NCBI RefSeq assembly: GCF_003286085.1
Contig: NW_020825289.1
Span: 434,001 to 498,000 of the forward strand
DNA: 64,000 nt
Source: Drosophila persimilis
Lineage: Eukaryota > Arthropoda > Insecta > Diptera > Drosophilidae
Direction: 5' to 3'
The translations under genes and the position numbers were made by a program. Shown in pieces: positions 62,811 through 64,000 of this stretch (within the stretch, counting starts at the first letter, position 1; the number at the start of each line of letters is the position of its first letter). Below the pieces are notes generated by a model. The model saw only the letters and a program-made list of their open reading frames with translations. It ran no database searches and was not told the DNA's origin.

Positions 62811-63171
62811 ATACATATGTATATGGTCGAAACATGGTGGAAACTCATATGAAAAATTGATGGGATTTGCTTGAAACTCGTCACTGGGGGGCTTTTGGGG
62901 TCGGTCGCTGATTTCGAATTTGATGTCAGTTTTCTTGTTTCGAGATGTATCTAGTTCTTTTCTCCTCAAAATATCTAGATGAAGCACGGCCGGGGAGTTA
63001 TTCGTTTTAAGTGAATCCGGACTTACTGGATCCACAATTTTGAATTTTTTTAAACTGACTTCAAACTCGTAATTATTGATCCCGAAAGCCCCCGAGTGAC
63101 GAGTTTCAAGCAAATCCGGTAAATTTTTCAAATGAGTTTACACCATGTTTCGACCATATATGTACATATGT
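62811..63171. repeat. Foldback element with arms of about 120 bp
   Basis: The left arm (62811-62932: catatgtatatggtcgaaac, gatttgcttgaaactcgtca, then the GGGGGCTTTTGGGGTC word) is the reverse complement, with some changes, of the right arm (63055-63171). The centre is about 120 bp. The minus-strand frame across it (63131-62763) merely reads both arms. Confidence 0.7.
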
Positions 63172-64000
63172 AGGTTTTTTGAGGTTAGAAAAAAAACCTG
63201 ACGTGATGTACCAAATCTGACCTTGGGTTCCTTCTCAGGGCCCCAAAATACATAGGGGTCAGCCGCGCACGACACTTTTTTTGTGTGGCTGTGTTATTCT
63301 TGATAAAAGTTATTTTTTGGTTTGTTTGACAAAATGACCCAATCGTAACGTAATGCTAGTAACGTAGATGGCTACGTGGATTTAATAAAAAAAAAAATAA
63401 ACTGTATATCACCCAATTCGCTTCTAGCTCCTGCTTAAGCCGGTTGTGTTTTTTTTCTTGCTCCCGCATTCTCCGCCCTTTGACTAAATATCATACAACA
63501 TTGTTGTGACTTTGTTTTGATATATTACCGCATCTCTTTAATTTGATTCTACTTTGTGTTAACCACCAGTGTTTTGTTTGTAAACAAGTGTTTAATATAA
63601 ATTCAATATTGCAACGTAATCGCATCGGACTCGTGCAGGCAATTTGTTATTGTTTTTTGGCCAGTCTACTTTTCGTTATCGCTTCTTCGGTGTGCACTGT
63701 TCTCGCGCATCAGCGTTTGCATCGCCCACACTCTCTCGTGAGTATAAGCAAGCCTGCTGCTCGCATTGTTGCTCTCACTCTCTCTGGATTGCCTATACTC
63801 TCCCTCTCTGTGGACTTTTCTTTTGTGTCTCTGCTTTGGTGAGTTTACTGCTCGTTTTCTGCACTTCGTTGGATCATCAGCTTTGAATTATTGCCGCAGC
63901 AGCTGATTGTCTGGCTCGCTCTGCTGTCTGCTCTCCTACTTTACCTGCGATCTCACTCCGTTCTTTTATTATTCGTGCACAGTGATTCTACTGCTGTCAA
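63172..64000. other. End of window, pyrimidine-rich, no assigned gene
   Basis: From 63640 the + strand is rich in CTCTCTCT and TCGCTCTCT words, like a 5' UTR or LTR of an element that continues past the window. A 99-codon frame (63543-63842) has hydrophobic stretches but no known domain. No Nipped-A exon was seen here. Confidence 0.4.

Overview
The window is eukaryotic, almost certainly Drosophila pericentromeric or otherwise repeat-rich chromatin. Four exons of one host gene, Nipped-A (the fly TRRAP/Tra1 homologue), lie on the + strand at 4779-5015, 15969-16154, 53379-53576 and 53925-54091. All junctions keep the reading frame. The introns are about 11.0 kb, 37.2 kb and 0.35 kb, and the gene runs on past the window end. 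Nearly everything else is nested, mostly broken transposable elements. The DINE-1 (INE-1) Helitron copies, the BEL/Pao, 17.6-like, CR1-like and LOA-clade elements and the Nipped-A sequence all point to Drosophila. The mix (a Bilbo-type LOA LINE, long DINE-1 copies) fits a species outside the melanogaster subgroup, such as the obscura group, but that is an inference.

Layout: 1-4250, two opposed BEL/Pao fragments. 4779-5015, Nipped-A exon 1. 5118-13960, intron 1 with DINE-1, a BEL/Pao copy, fragments of LOA and other LINEs, and an unnamed repeat called X here. 15969-16154, exon 2. Intron 2 then holds a gypsy-type gag fragment, DINE-1 copies, mariner pieces, a serine-rich possible host-gene fragment (20284-20957), a BEL/Pao element (20958-26655), a CR1-like LINE with an open 930-codon ORF2 (27978-31202) inserted in another LINE, an intact deadhead-like thioredoxin ORF (31804-32124, minus), a Tc1-like transposon carrying a DINE-1, a 17.6-like errantivirus (36237-46202, minus) carrying a second CR1 copy, and a nearly intact LOA-clade LINE (46850-52336, minus) with a 61-bp target duplication. 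Exons 3 and 4 follow. Intron 4 starts with an env-bearing BEL/Pao element (54128-60962), then a foldback repeat and unassigned sequence.

The observations most worth a second look are: (i) a candidate HDV-like self-cleaving ribozyme starting at the very first base of the LOA LINE; (ii) the thioredoxin copy, whose active site reads WYGPC instead of WCGPC in an otherwise open frame; (iii) the serine-rich ORF cut off by a BEL LTR; (iv) a decoy splice acceptor 16 nt inside exon 3; and (v) long, perfect target duplications (61 and 54 bp). All assignments come from reading the sequence and recalling the families; no database search was run.
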